Shown here: positions 35,911 through 47,172 of the stretch, piece after piece
How positions within the stretch are numbered: position 1 is the stretch's first letter
How the letters are laid out: each line of letters starts with the position of its first letter
Assembly: GCA_010405405.1 (NCBI GenBank)
Contig: MU004241.1
Span: 248,001 to 312,000, forward strand
Direction of reading: 5' to 3'
From: Microthyrium microscopicum
Lineage: Eukaryota > Ascomycota > Dothideomycetes > Microthyriales > Microthyriaceae
DNA: 64,000 bases
Translations under genes and position numbers: made by a program
Notes under the pieces: generated by a model
Seen by the model: the letters and a program-made list of their open reading frames with translations, nothing else
Told to the model about the DNA's origin: nothing
The model's database searches: none

Positions 35911-38664
35911 ATGAACGGAGTAGCGCAAGGTTTAGAACCGCCACCCAAACGCCAACGGAGGGATCCATGTTCCGAGGTCTTATCTCGAGGCACTCTCCCA
36001 ATTGCGTGCTTCATACCTTTATCTACGGAGATTCGTCTCATGGGCCAATTGATTCTTCCCCATCCTCGGGACTACTTCTCAGGTGAGCTTGGCTGGTGTC
36101 AACAAGTGCTCGACATATTACCAGATCTGCGGGCATTAGAATGCAGGGACTTGCGCGGTGGGTACAAAACTACTCGTATATAGTCGCGCATGCTAAACTG
36201 TCATTCTGTTTAGAGCTGTCATCGCGCCCGATACTTGACTCAACTTTACCTCAAAAATTTCTAGAATTGGCTAGTCGGGAGCAACGCGTATGGGCAGATT
36301 CTGGGAGCGCCCCAGAGCATAAAACGCATTTGGTTCAGCCTTCCGGCTCTCTGGATGCCTTGTTGGCTCATCATCTTCACCAGCCGTCTCTAGCCACGTC
36401 TACACCGTGTAGTCCCGTCACTGCGGACAGAACAAACGTTTCGATCTCGATGGTCATGGGAAATGGCTTTCGAGAGGGAAACACGCTGATTTACGATCAA
36501 ATACATAGAAGATCGAAAGACTCGGATGGCCTGAATAACTATCCAGAAAGCGTCATTCAGGCCCACGAAGACTTTACTTACCAATTGATGGAATCGTCCG
36601 CCGCCAAAGTGGAGATTATATACGGCAGACCAGTCCAAAAGAGGATCATGAAAAGGCTGAGAATGACTATTATTCCGCTTTGGGAGCGATTTGAAGGTCT
36701 TTTTCTGTTCCTTCTCCACGAAGGAAATTTCGTGAATCACAGCCAGGATTTCATGTTCCGGAAGGTCCTTGTGTTTGCCGCGCATCCGCAACGATTGCTT
36801 TACGCGGCCAAAGGGAGTACGGAATCAGTACGTCAGGACAAAGTGCTGGAGATTGCTCTCCAGATAGCGGATCCATCCATTATTTTTGATCCCAAGTACT
36901 ACCAAAACAGGGAATGGGAACCCCACGTGAAAAAGGCAAAGAACTTACGGAATGTGGGTGATTCTCTTCTGAGGGCACATTTATATTCTCTTCAAGACCC
37001 GGTAAGGCCGCACGAAATACCAGAAGCTCAGTCTCCGAAAGCCTCAAGCCTCATTTCTGACAACCGCCTCGAACCTTGGGATAGAGTATTCAACGCACGT
37101 CCACATAGCAGTCAGATGAGTAGGACTCTTCTTCCTCACGCATTGGAAGCCATCCGGTATAACGAAGAGGAGGAGTGGAAGCACCCCTCTGATTTCCATC
37201 CTGCGGTAACTGCGTGGTTCAAGGGCCAAAGAGATGTCTTCTTCTACCAGACTCCCCTCCGAGATATCAAGGATCTGCTTGCTGCGGTTCGATGCCATGA
37301 AACCCCGCTGGATGAGGAGAGTAACTGCAAGAAACACGATTTGAGGTGGACTTTAAAGGCTCTGATGCTCGCGCAAGATCGATGTTTTCGTTCAATTAAA
37401 GCATCTAAGCATGACGAGAAACTTTTCCACCGTGTTGGTGCCGGGTCACTTGCAGTCAGCTGTCCTTGCGGATCCATCCGTTTCGACGACTTGGAGCCAA
37501 GGTTTTCTTGTTCGAGACCGAGTGCCTACGTGGTCAGAGAGCGAAATTGCATTATGCCTGAATGCAATCCAAAATCGGTACGGCGCGGAACCAGACAGCT
37601 CATGATACCGGTTTCCAAAGACCAAGAATATGTACGGGCGAAACTTCCCGATTTAGACTCCGAAAAGGCTCGCCGGATTCCTGGTGAGCTCTTCCTCTCC
37701 TTGATTCGAAGCCCAACGGATCAGGGACCACCCATTACGCTTAATGCAGTCGAATTGTGGTGCATGAGATGCAGAGAAAGAACCGAAATGGTAGATGGGC
37801 TCGCATCCTATTTTGATACCTTCCCAAGGTGGACTATTGGATTTGTGCGGCCTCTCTACATCGAGAGAAGACCACACTGCGTACGGTGTGAAAGGTCAAA
37901 TGGTATCCCAGGCCGCAACTTTCTACCAAAAGATGATTCTCTGCCTTCAATCAGCCCCAGGCGTCTCAGCCGGTTCTTGCAAAACTACGGAGAGTATGAC
38001 CAGGTCATACAGGCTGCGTTACTAGACAGTTACCTTCCTTCCTCAAATGTTCTGTCAGACCAAGACGCGACGTCCGTGGCTGGAAGCAGTGACCAGCTAA
38101 AGCATCATGAAGCTTTGGGCAATATGGAAATCGAAAACAAGATGATTAAGGTAGTCACAGACACTGCAGGTATGAACAAATAATGTGCTCAAGCCAGATC
38201 TACGCTAATAAAATGTTGCCTCCGTCGAAGCCATGGCCGATGAAAGGACGACAGTCCACAAGTCACGAAAGCCTCTTCGGATCACGGACGGCGCAACATC
38301 ATTCTTGCGATTAATACGCGGCCCCAAAGACTGTGGCGACCTTCCAGCACAGGTTCGGATTTGGTGTAAAGTTTGCAAACATATGACGAAGCTTTCACCC
38401 AGATCAAAGTACCAGTTCGGAGAAAGTGGGTATGTAGATAAAGCCCCAAAATGGACCATAGGCAAACCTCCAGCGTATCTCGGAGTCAAGGCTCAATGCC
38501 AGATCTGCCGCAAATCGCAGATTGTGGCGGCAAAAACATCAATTCCGACAATCATGACAAACGGCCTCAGAGATTGGGCTGACCGTCATGCGCATCTTTC
38601 GAATGAGCAGGCCCTTGAAGCGTTGGAGCAGCGCGCGGCGACTTCCCTTCGACGAGCTATGTAG
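35911..38664 (+). CDS. uncharacterised protein with duplicated paired-CxxC module
   Basis: Not a family I recognise. Best model: exons 35911-36157, 36214-38169 and 38231-38664, 878 aa, with 56- and 61-nt introns. The second intron (GTATGA, GCTAATA, CGAAG) removes a stop and fuses two frames that would otherwise be neighbours 49 bp apart; without it there would be two proteins of 738 and 143 aa. The C-terminal 250 residues contain the same module twice: LIRSP, ELWCMRC, FPRWTIGFVRPLY, HCVRCERS; then LIRGP, RIWCKVC, APKWTIGKPPAYL, QCQICRKS. The spacing is CxxC-x35-CxxC and CxxC-x40-CxxC, fitting a zinc-ribbon-like knuckle pair. Other cysteines (SCPCGS and NCIMPEC) precede the repeats. The N-terminus has a basic PPPKRQRRD stretch that could be a nuclear signal. 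Confidence 0.68.
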
Positions 38665-38805
38665 GAAGACCAAGTTCCTCAACAGCCACAGACTAGATTG
38701 GAAGGCGAAGCAAGAAATGACGGCTTCAGGAGAGCTGTCAGGGAGTGGGTGATTGGGTGAGACCTAATGAAAACGAAGTCAGTCCAAGATAAATAGTAAG
38801 CTCTA
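38665..38805. other. 3' flank of the CxxC-module gene
   Basis: Short spacer before the repeat tract, likely 3' UTR. Nothing else is seen. Confidence 0.3.
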
Positions 38806-39037
38806 GTAGAAGAAAGCTACGAGGAGAGGAAAGCTACAAGACACACTTCTCCGTGGAGAGACGCGCTCCGAGGAGGGAGGCTTCAAGGAGAGGCTCTCTC
38901 CATAGAGAGAGCAGCCAAGGAGAGAGGGGCTTCGTGGAGAGACTCTCTCCGTGGAGAAATCTATCCGAGGAGGGATGATCTTCAAGGAGAGAAAGTCTCT
39001 GTGGAGAGATTCTTCGAGGAGAGACTCTCTCCGGGGC
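38806..39037. repeat. degenerate GGAGAG minisatellite with hairpin arms
   Basis: About fourteen imperfect units of roughly 16 nt, each centred on (C)TCCGTGGAGAGA-like sequence with AAGGAGAG or GAGGAGGG variants. A higher-order copy of three units is spaced 98-99 nt apart: CTCCGTGGAG at 38849 and 38947, CTTCAAGGAGAG at 38881 and 38980. Many units are self-complementary, for example GGAGAGA-C-TCTCTCC near 38934 and again near 39019, so the tract could fold into a chain of short hairpins in RNA or single-stranded DNA. It lies just downstream of the CxxC-module gene and may be within its 3' UTR. Confidence 0.75.
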
Positions 39038-39430
39038 CCAGTTTCAGACCCTCTTCATGCTGCTCAGGGATAAAATCAAGCGCGATCACGCCGGCTCGCG
39101 TCAGCCCATGGCGAGCTCCAGTCACGAGTGCTCAGCCACAGCTCGAGTTGCTTACCGACAGCTCACGTTACACCCTGGCGTAACTCACGTCTCAAAACAG
39201 AAATGGACACTATATGAGGGCATGTTGTCCCCGTGTATCTTGCGCTATTTCTCACCAGCCTTGTCAAGTCTCGTACATTTATGGCTCCACAGCCAAGAGT
39301 ATATCGTATTGTATTCCAGCATGTCATATATCAGTATCACAGTCTGTAGCTTTTATTTTGTTGATCATGAGCTTTGAGCCCACGTATTCATTCCTTATAA
39401 CTTTATGTACAAGCCTACAAAAAACGAAAT
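39038..39430. other. intergenic, 0.4 kb
   Basis: No gene is supported between the repeat tract and the NUO-40 stop codon. Short frames here look non-coding. Confidence 0.4.
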
Positions 39431-40869
39431 TTATTGGTTGTCAATGACATGCAAATACTTCTTCTCCTCCCGCTTCTCCTTCTCTGTCATGGGAGGTAGA
39501 TCATAGTACACTGAACTTCGGTACGGTAGCTATCAAAAGTTAGCAAGCCGTCGTGGTATGGAGACTTTCCAGTTCTTACAAGGTATTGGAAGGTCATGGC
39601 CTCCAGTTCAGTTGGCTCAATACCGAGATCTGCAAATGTCTTTGCAGTTGGATCGATCGTCTGATCAATAAATTCCCGTTCAACCTCATCAGCTGACCCA
39701 ACTGGCCACCAGATGAACTTGTTGGCATAGTACATTATTGGTTGCCGGATTGCTTTGGGAATGTTGATGTGTCGCCGCTTCTTGACAACTTCTCGATCTA
39801 CCATCTCCGAGATATCTGCCATGCTATACTCCTTTGGTCCGTAGAGTTCATATGTTTGCGATGCGGTGGTATCATCTGTGAGCATATGCTCGAGCGCGAT
39901 ACCAACGTCAATGGCATGCACAGGTCGCAGTTTTTGTTGCAGATGATTTGATGTGAAAATGCTAGATGGTGCAGCAATTCGGTTCAGTAGTCGATCCTCC
40001 CATCCGAACATGGGCGCAGGTCTGACAATTGTGGTCTCCGGAAAAATGCTTCTTACGACTTCTTCACCTTGGGCTTTGGTGCGATAAAACACCGATGGCG
40101 AGTCTTTAGACGCGCTGTGTGATGAGACATGTACAAATCTGTCTACATCGTACTTGGCCACAGCTTCGGCGATGCGGCTAGCTCCCCAAACGTGTACATC
40201 ATCCAAATCAAAGTTTCTGTAATCATCAGCACCCGGCATGGAAGAATTTTTGGGGATCGTACTTGGTTGGATAATCGCGACCGATGAGGTTGTAGACGAT
40301 ATCAGAGTGTCTGACACTCTCTTCTATAGATTCCTTGTTTCGAAGATCCATTTCCTATGCGGTCGTTAGTCGAGAGCATGCTGTAGAGGCGCATATGTTG
40401 TACCATAAAGATGACTCGACCAAGATCTCCAGTAACCTTGAGATGGCGCTTCATCATCTCCTCCCGGTATGGAATTACGACCGTACATCCTTGCCGTGCT
40501 AGTCGATTGACAATATATCGTCCGAGAAAACCAGCAGCTCCAAAGACGGTAGCGGTATGACCTGACATGGGTTAGTCCAAAGCTCCGCGCTGCTCAAATA
40601 CGATTCGATGTACCTCCCAACGACGACCTAAAGCACACAGTTAGTTCCCAACAAGCCCAGTAACGACACCAAGAAGCTTACCGGCCACCTTGGACCTTGA
40701 TGATAGGCTTTCCAGTCCTTGTAATATGTACATCGGCGACTCCTCGATGCTGCTGGACAGTGACTGTTGTGGCTAATTGAAGGGGTATGGCGGGTCGTTT
40801 CGCGGCGATTGAGCTGGCATTGAGGCACTGCTTGGACAAAGCAAGCTGATGCCTACTTAAAGGCTTCAT
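39431..40869 (-). CDS. nuo-40: NADH:ubiquinone oxidoreductase 40-kDa subunit (NDUFA9 homologue)
   Basis: Accessory subunit of mitochondrial complex I with a short-chain dehydrogenase fold. Six exons: 40869-40682, 40627-40614, 40561-40404, 40354-40263, 40216-39580 and 39529-39431, 395 aa. Exon 2 is only 14 nt, but it restores GGRSSLGGHTATVFGAAGFL, the family N-terminus with the NADPH-binding GxxGxxG loop. Later landmarks are DLRNKESIEESVRHSDIVYN, NLIGRDYPTKNFDLDDVHV, VRPAPMFGWEDRLLN and QKLRPVHAIDVGIALE. The first 40 residues are basic and Ser/Ala-rich, as in a mitochondrial presequence. The start at 40869 is the first ATG; the frame upstream of it begins with a non-ATG codon. Introns are 46-54 nt. 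It is divergent from RPN9. Confidence 0.95.
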
Positions 40870-41189
40870 GATGAGCTTGTTTGGCAGCAATTGAGGCTGT
40901 CGTCTTGAGATGTTGATGCTGGTCGTTGCATGGCGGAGGTCGCTCAGCGCGGATAAACAGATTGGCCGAGCCGCAGTTGACAGCCGCGTTCCCTCATTGC
41001 CGCCTTGCAGCTTCCATTTCCGACAACAACTCCAGACAACTTCAAATCCAAAGCTTCAAAACTCAACACCATTAAATCTCCTCCTCTTCAAACACGCATC
41101 AACTCTTTCAACTCACGAGAACAGCCGCTCTGAAGCTCTAGACAAGCTTGAACCACCTGACTCTTAGCTTTTCCCGCCCTACCGCAACC
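40870..41189. promoter_or_regulatory. shared divergent promoter, NUO-40 / RPN9
   Basis: 320 bp separate the two start codons, so both core promoters lie here. The RPN9 side carries CT-rich and CAACTC-rich leader sequence. No clear TATA box is present. Confidence 0.5.
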
Positions 41190-42439
41190 ATGGTGATGGA
41201 CATCGATACCATCCCCAACCATCTAGCTGACCAGCGGGACAATGCTCCAGACGAGCTTCAACACTACTTTATACAGTTTGAAGACTTTTGGGAGCGCAAA
41301 TTATGGCACGAACTTACAGACTCACTCATCGAATTCTTCGACCTTCCAGCCAGTGCCCCGCAACGGATACCGCTTTACAAGAACTTCATTCTGAGCTTTG
41401 TTGACCGCATCAACAAACTCAAGCTCGTCACTCTAGGTCTTAGCGCCGGCACACAATTCAAAAGTACATCTCCCACAGATTCTACCGACTAAACTAATGC
41501 CATATAGGCGATGAAGAAAGACTCACCTTTGTCAAAGCCCTCGCAGAAAAGGCAAACACCCCCGCCTCCCAAGACGCCTACGTGTTCGCCAATGTCCAAG
41601 TCGCCAACATCCTCCTCGACGCCGACCATTCCGATGAAGCCCGTAAAACGCTCGACGAATGCGAAAAGATCCTTGACTCATTCGATGCCGTCGAAACCGT
41701 AGTCCACGCCGCCTTCTACAAAGCAAATGCCGCATACTACAAAGTACGCTCCGATCACCTCTCTGCTGAAACTACGCCGGGACTAATCACCCCACAGGAC
41801 AACTCCGATTTCGCCGCCTACTACAAAAACGCCCTCCTCTACCTCGCCTGCGTCCCCATCGAATCTCTCTCCCTTTCAGACCGCCAGTCCCGCGCTTACG
41901 ATCTTTCCATCGCTGCTCTCGTGTCCGATTCGATCTACAATTTCGGCGAACTACTCCTACATCCCATCCTCGATTCTCTGAGCGGAACTCCACAGGCGTG
42001 GCTGCGTGATCTGCTGTTTGCGTTCAATCGTGGCGACTTGCGCGCATATGACCAGCTCCAAGGCCATATCAGCAAGAACCCCCTATTACGCAGCCACAAA
42101 ACCTTCCTATATCAAAAGATCTGCCTAGCAGCACTCACAGAGACCGTATTTCGCCGGCCACCACATGACCGCGCGCTAGCCTTTGGCACGATTAGCGAGG
42201 AGACGAACGTCAAGCCTGACGAGATCGAACATTTGGTTATGAAGGCGCTTAGTCTTGGGCTATTACGTGGCAGCATTGACCAGGTGGCAGAAGTGGCACG
42301 CATCAACTGGGTGCAGCCAAAGGTTCTAGACATGAAGCAGATTGAGAGTATGCGAGCGCGGTTAGGCGAGTGGGACACGAGTGTAAACCAGCTAGGCACT
42401 TGGATCGAAGGCGTAGGAAAAGACGTGTGGGCTGCTTGA
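41190..42439 (+). CDS. RPN9: 26S proteasome regulatory subunit Rpn9
   Basis: Non-ATPase lid subunit of the 19S proteasome cap (PSMD13 homologue). Two exons (41190-41463 and 41508-42439) around a 44-nt intron with GTACAT donor and ATAG acceptor, 401 aa. The N-terminal helical repeats include HYFIQFEDFWERKLWHELTD and the PCI domain covers roughly residues 190-360 (FNRGDLRAYDQLQGHI, IEHLVMKALSLGLLRGSIDQ). The C-terminus reads WVQPKVLDMKQIESMRARLG, as in other Rpn9 proteins. Two ATGs (41190 and 41196) are in frame; the first was chosen. Length is normal and no anomalies are seen. Confidence 0.95.
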
Positions 42440-42629
42440 ACTGCCCCTTCTGTATGATCGGACATTCAAGCATGGAACTGCTGCTTTTGTGGGCATTCGT
42501 GCGACAAATACTCATGCTGAAAACTAAATAGCTAGACACCCCATAATGCAAGAATCCATAGACCATCAAATGCATGCCATGATACAAACATTTCCCACGA
42601 TTTCATACTATTACAGTCCTTACTTACAT

Positions 42630-44572
42630 CTACAAAATGCCTTGTGCCACTAGCACATACGCTGCTACACTCCAAGCAGGCCACCAAACCAACCACACAA
42701 TCACTTGAGTCCACAGTCCATATACCTGCCATCCAAACGCGGCCTCCGCTAATACCGCGCCCAAGCCGCCTGGCACCAGTGTCGCGCCGGCCCATATCAA
42801 GCTGCAGGGGTTCACGGCCAACAACACCAAACCTAGCACTACACTCCGCACGCGCGCCGCTTTACCTCCTGCTCCCGCATGGCGTGAAGATACTTGTGAT
42901 GCGCTTCGAAGACTGAGGTGCGTTGGTAGTCGCACTAGTAGAATAGGAACGCAAAGCAGTCCAATGCCATACGCCAGGCTGTAGTTGACGGTTGCTAGAG
43001 CAGCTAATGTCATGCCAAGCTGTAGATGGGTGAAGCAAGCCAGCAGACTGAGTTCTTGCTCGGTCGGGCGTGTGAGGCGAGCGAGTATGGCGGGGAGAGG
43101 TAGCGAGAGAAGGGCAAAGAGAGTGAATGTTGTGGCTGAGGGGAGGGTGTTGAGGAGGGTTAGTGGGAGGAGGCCAAGAAAGTGGTGCGCGGTGAGGAGA
43201 AGAAGGGGTAGGAAGAGATGGCGTTCCACGGGTGTTTGGGATGCAGTAGTGGAGGGTGATGATGGCTGGGGTATAATGACTGCTGTTGATGGGGGTTTTT
43301 CGGAGGAAGATGGTTTTTCGGATGGCGTGGTGGTGGATGTCGTATTGCGGAAGCCGGTTTGAAACCACAGGGCGATGGCCATGATGTTGAAAGCGGCAGC
43401 GATACACATAGCGCTTGGGAGGTAGGTGCCGATGCTGACGAAGCTGTTGGATTGCATCAGGAGATAGAAGAAGAAACTTTGATGGAGGTGTTCGAGAAGA
43501 TTGTTGAGACTTCGGAAGATGCCTTCGACTGTGCGACCAAGGCTCATTTCATCGTGCCAGCCGTCTCCTACGGTCTGAAGGGTTATGGCATCGACATGGT
43601 ATCGCATGAAGCCGCTGTGAGGACCAGTAGAATGGCCGAGTGCTTGGTTGACCATGCCGCGAGTCAACGTTGTCAACCGTTCCTTGTAGGAATCAGAGTG
43701 GTGAAGCATCCTCTGGAGTGTGCATCCGATGCCCATTTGCCCAGAGGCGACACTGACTGCGGTGTTGAACAAGTCCAAATTTGGAAGCATTCCATTGATA
43801 CCGTCATATATGATTTGGAGCTTGTCAAATCGATGACCCCATGGTCCAGCTGGGTAGTCTATGGCAATAGCACCCTGCAAAGCACCACTTTTGATGGTCA
43901 ATGGCTGCACAAAGTTAGGGTCGTGAGCATCGTGATATGCGTCCACCCATGCTTGTGGTCCAGCTACACTGTCTTCCGATATTATGAAAATTATATCTTT
44001 TGACCACAAAGACCATCTCTTGAAATAGCGTGCCAAAGTCAGCACCAGCGCTACTCCACTTTGATTTTCAATATTATCCATATTCTTCCAAGCTCCGATC
44101 AGCACAATAGCCTCCGTTGCATCCGCTCTTGGCCCGTGTAGAACGGCATACACATTCTCCCCCGTTGCGTTGGTCGCAGAAGTCGCATAGTTGTACTTTT
44201 GAGTAGCAACCTTCAATCCTGACGATCGTAGTATTTCGCTCAATCTTTGATATCGTTCCGGTCCAGGTTTGCCCACAAGACCATGAACCTCGTGTCTGTA
44301 GGCGCGAAATATATTGTGCTCGCTTCCATCGAAGTATGTATGGACCTGGCCGGGAAGGAGCGCGTTTTCGGAGATATAGGTTTGTCTCGAGTATTCTTTG
44401 AGGGGTAAGAGAAGAAGCAGCAGCACGCCAGCGACTATGCAAAGCACTGCGGCAGGCGTCGCGACCTGGAGGAGCCGTCGGCGGTCTCGTTGCAGAGCAC
44501 GTAATGCTGTCGCTACAGGGAGTTTAGCACTAGCTTTTTGGGGACTGAAAAGAACTAACCAAGAGTAGACAT
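42630..44572 (-). CDS. GAA1: GPI transamidase subunit Gaa1
   Basis: ER membrane subunit of the complex that attaches GPI anchors to proteins. Exon 1 is only 13 nt (44572-44560, encoding MSTL plus one base), followed by a 47-nt intron (GTTAGT donor, TGTAG acceptor) and one long exon 44512-42630, 631 aa. The first membrane helix is at about residues 22-44 (VLCIVAGVLLLLLLPL). The luminal M28-peptidase-like domain follows: YVHxE-type region replaced by FRAYRHEVHGL, then EAIVLIGAWKNMDNIENQSG and MLPNLDLFNTAVSV, then DAITLQTVGDGWHDEMSLGR. The C-terminal 270 residues are hydrophobic and hold several membrane helices. A disordered Ser/Thr/Pro loop lies at about 415-450. Confidence 0.93.
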
Positions 44573-45882
44573 ATTGAAGCTATATATCCATAGCTATTGT
44601 TGCTTTTGAATCTATGTTCTCCATGTGGATGGCACTGATAGACTGATGCGACGTGGTTCAATGCTTCGAAGTTCGAGCAGAGCCTCATTGGGGGCTGTGA
44701 TTAGAGGGGCTGCCATCTCTCTCTTTCAACCGCTTTGCCCCTTTACTCCTGAGGTTTGGATTCACGACTTCTGATTTCCAACTTCAAGAGGATATCAGAA
44801 AACAACATTTCACTAGGTCTTTAATCCCTCGGCCTATCTTATTTCGTAATTCATACTAGCATTGTTCTCAGCTCAGACTCGCTTGTCCATCATCATCCTC
44901 TGAGCCGCGTTCATCTTACACACTGCATTGCTTCTGCTATGGACGGTGTACCTCTGAGATCACGTATGCAATTCCATGGCGGCGTAAAAAGTCCTGTCAA
45001 GATGAGACTCTATACAACTGAATTTCTAGCTTGTCAAAGTGTCTTGGATTAGCTTATTCAGCAAATGCCATTCCAACGAAGACTCGCACCACAAGGCCAA
45101 CAATCAGCTTCAGATTGATTAAATACGCTTGGTCTCTATCTCAGTCCAGCAAAAGGGTCCAAATCTCAGAAAGGAGCCATTAGTAAGTTCACATATGAGG
45201 GTACAAGTCCATATTTTCCATTGACAGGAGCCTCAAGGTCCCCCATATTACATACGCCACGCCACATACCAGCACACATCCGGGATCTAAAGTTCATGCC
45301 TTATAGCTCTGAAAAAAGTGCTTCATGACTGAAACCTATCAATACCCCAGCGTACTATAACATTCTATGAGGTCTAGAAAAATGACTTTGAAGTCCGCGA
45401 CTCACATTCCGAACGCCACTTCGTCAAGAATAAAACGGCCGTATATCATCCAAGGATTTGCAATTATCAACTCCAGATTAGAGTGCTTTCGAGATTCACC
45501 TAGTCCTTTCACACTCCACAGTTGACGCAAAGAAAGATCCCGGGTCAATCGAAAGCTTGGGCACACCAACTAGCCCTCAGATCCATCGCATGTCTAATCT
45601 CACGTTCGTAACTGATCAAGAGCTCTTGTACAACGGCTGCCTTAATCTATTGTGCCTTCTAGAATTAAGACCAGCTTTCTTAAGCTTATAGACAATAATG
45701 GGCAGTACTGGGATGCGTTCAATTGGTCATATGCAGATTCCTGGACCAAAGTCTTTGCCCTTGAGATCATATTAATGTCCATTGTGCCCACCTTGACTTT
45801 TTGATAGCTAAAGTTAGAGGGGCGTGTCTTGTTCAAGAATCCAACATCGTCTTTCCAACTCTCCTTTCAAAGTCAAATCACC
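44573..45882. other. intergenic, 1.3 kb between divergent genes
   Basis: Holds the promoters of GAA1 (minus) and of the secreted PHM-like gene (plus). No gene is supported, and no clear TATA box or copper-response word was found on the PHM-like side. Confidence 0.4.
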
Positions 45883-47172
45883 ATGAAGTCTGCCTGGTTT
45901 TCTGCTGCATTGGCAGCCAGCCTTGTGGCGGCAGGCCCAACTGCTCCTGGTGCTGTCGAAGCTGTGCACAAAATGACAAAGCGCCAGACTGCGGTTAGTG
46001 GTCTAGTGAACTCTGTCGTTAACTGTACGTATAACCTGGCAATTGATTCAATCTTCGAGGCGCTGATGATCACACAGCTGGTGGAAAGGTCAAGGCCCCA
46101 GAAGGCGCAGCACCAACAAGAGTAGAAATGGAACCCAGAACCAAGCAAGTTCCAGGCGCCAAGACTGTCAAGCTACGATACGGTCCATACAAAGTACCCA
46201 GTATGAAAGTCGTAAACGTCTTTGGCGAAGGTGGAGCATTGTGGAACTTTGCCGACAATGCTGCCCCCAAGCCTTGTGAAGATGACTGCGCTATTATGGG
46301 TATCAATGCTGGTCTGGAGTACCCAAATGGCACCAACGCCAACATTGATACTGGTCTCTGGCTTCATCACGTAAGTATCTATTGAACCGCTGCTCAGATT
46401 CAGTGCTTATTTGGTTTAGATGGTGTTGTTCAATATTGGAAAAGGACGCAAAGACGCTACTTGTGGCGACGCACTAGTTTCTCTCCCACATATGATTGTC
46501 GGCTCCTCAGCTACTGGTTCAGAGCGTCTGTTTTCTTCTGGTAACGAGCGGACTCAAGCTATTCTACCAAACTGGAACGAGAACAAGGTTGGCTACATGC
46601 TCAAGCCGACCGACAAATTCGCCCTCATTGTCGATCTTATGAACGACAACATGGTCGACGCCGTTGTCTATCTCACTATCACTTACGACTACGTTCAAGG
46701 CCACCCAGCTGGCTGGGATGACATGAAGCCAATCTGGTTCGACGTTGCCCAGTGCCTCACCAGCGAGTGGCCCGCACCATACGCCCAAGGCAAATACAGC
46801 ATCCCCGCGCCGATTTGGACCGCCAACATTGACGGTGATATTGTCGGTGCCGCTGGCCATCTTCACGACGGTGGACAGGCTGTTGTTTTGGAAGTCGATG
46901 GCAAGGTCGCTTGCAGAAGTGACGCAAGCTACGGAACAAGTCCCGAGTTTATTGGAAAGCCAATGCATGGTGGACCAGCTGAGCATATCAGCAAGATGAG
47001 TCTTTGCATTGGTGATAGTTTGCCTCATAAGAAGATGGTCAAGGGACAGAAGTGGAAGCTCCGGGCTGAGTATGATTACTCAAAGAACAAGGGTGATTCG
47101 CACGCAGAAGGCAAGCCCGCCAATGTCATGGGAATTGCCATCATGTATGTTCGTGTCCCATTCAAGGGTTAG
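45883..47172 (+). CDS. secreted PHM-like putative copper monooxygenase
   Basis: Three exons (45883-46024, 46078-46370, 46420-47172), 395 aa, introns 53 and 49 nt. It starts with a signal peptide (MKSAWFSAALAASLVAAG) and a probable Kex2-type site KR at about 32-33. Three motifs resemble peptidylglycine alpha-hydroxylating and dopamine beta-monooxygenases: LHHMVLF at 143-149 (paired His, split by an intron after H145), GHLHDGG at 291-297 (HxH), and NVMGIAIMYV at about 380-389 where M382 sits like the methionine ligand. In PHM these are copper ligands H107/H108, H242/H244 and M314. The third His of the first site could be H169, but spacing differs. A link to the plant SURNod19 family is also possible. 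Substrate is unknown. Confidence 0.7.

Noticed and set aside
38170-38232. Two separate genes, ending at 38183 and starting at 38233
   Set aside because: A 61-nt intron with donor, branch site and acceptor joins them in phase to 879 codons including the stop. The two-gene reading is kept only as an alternative.
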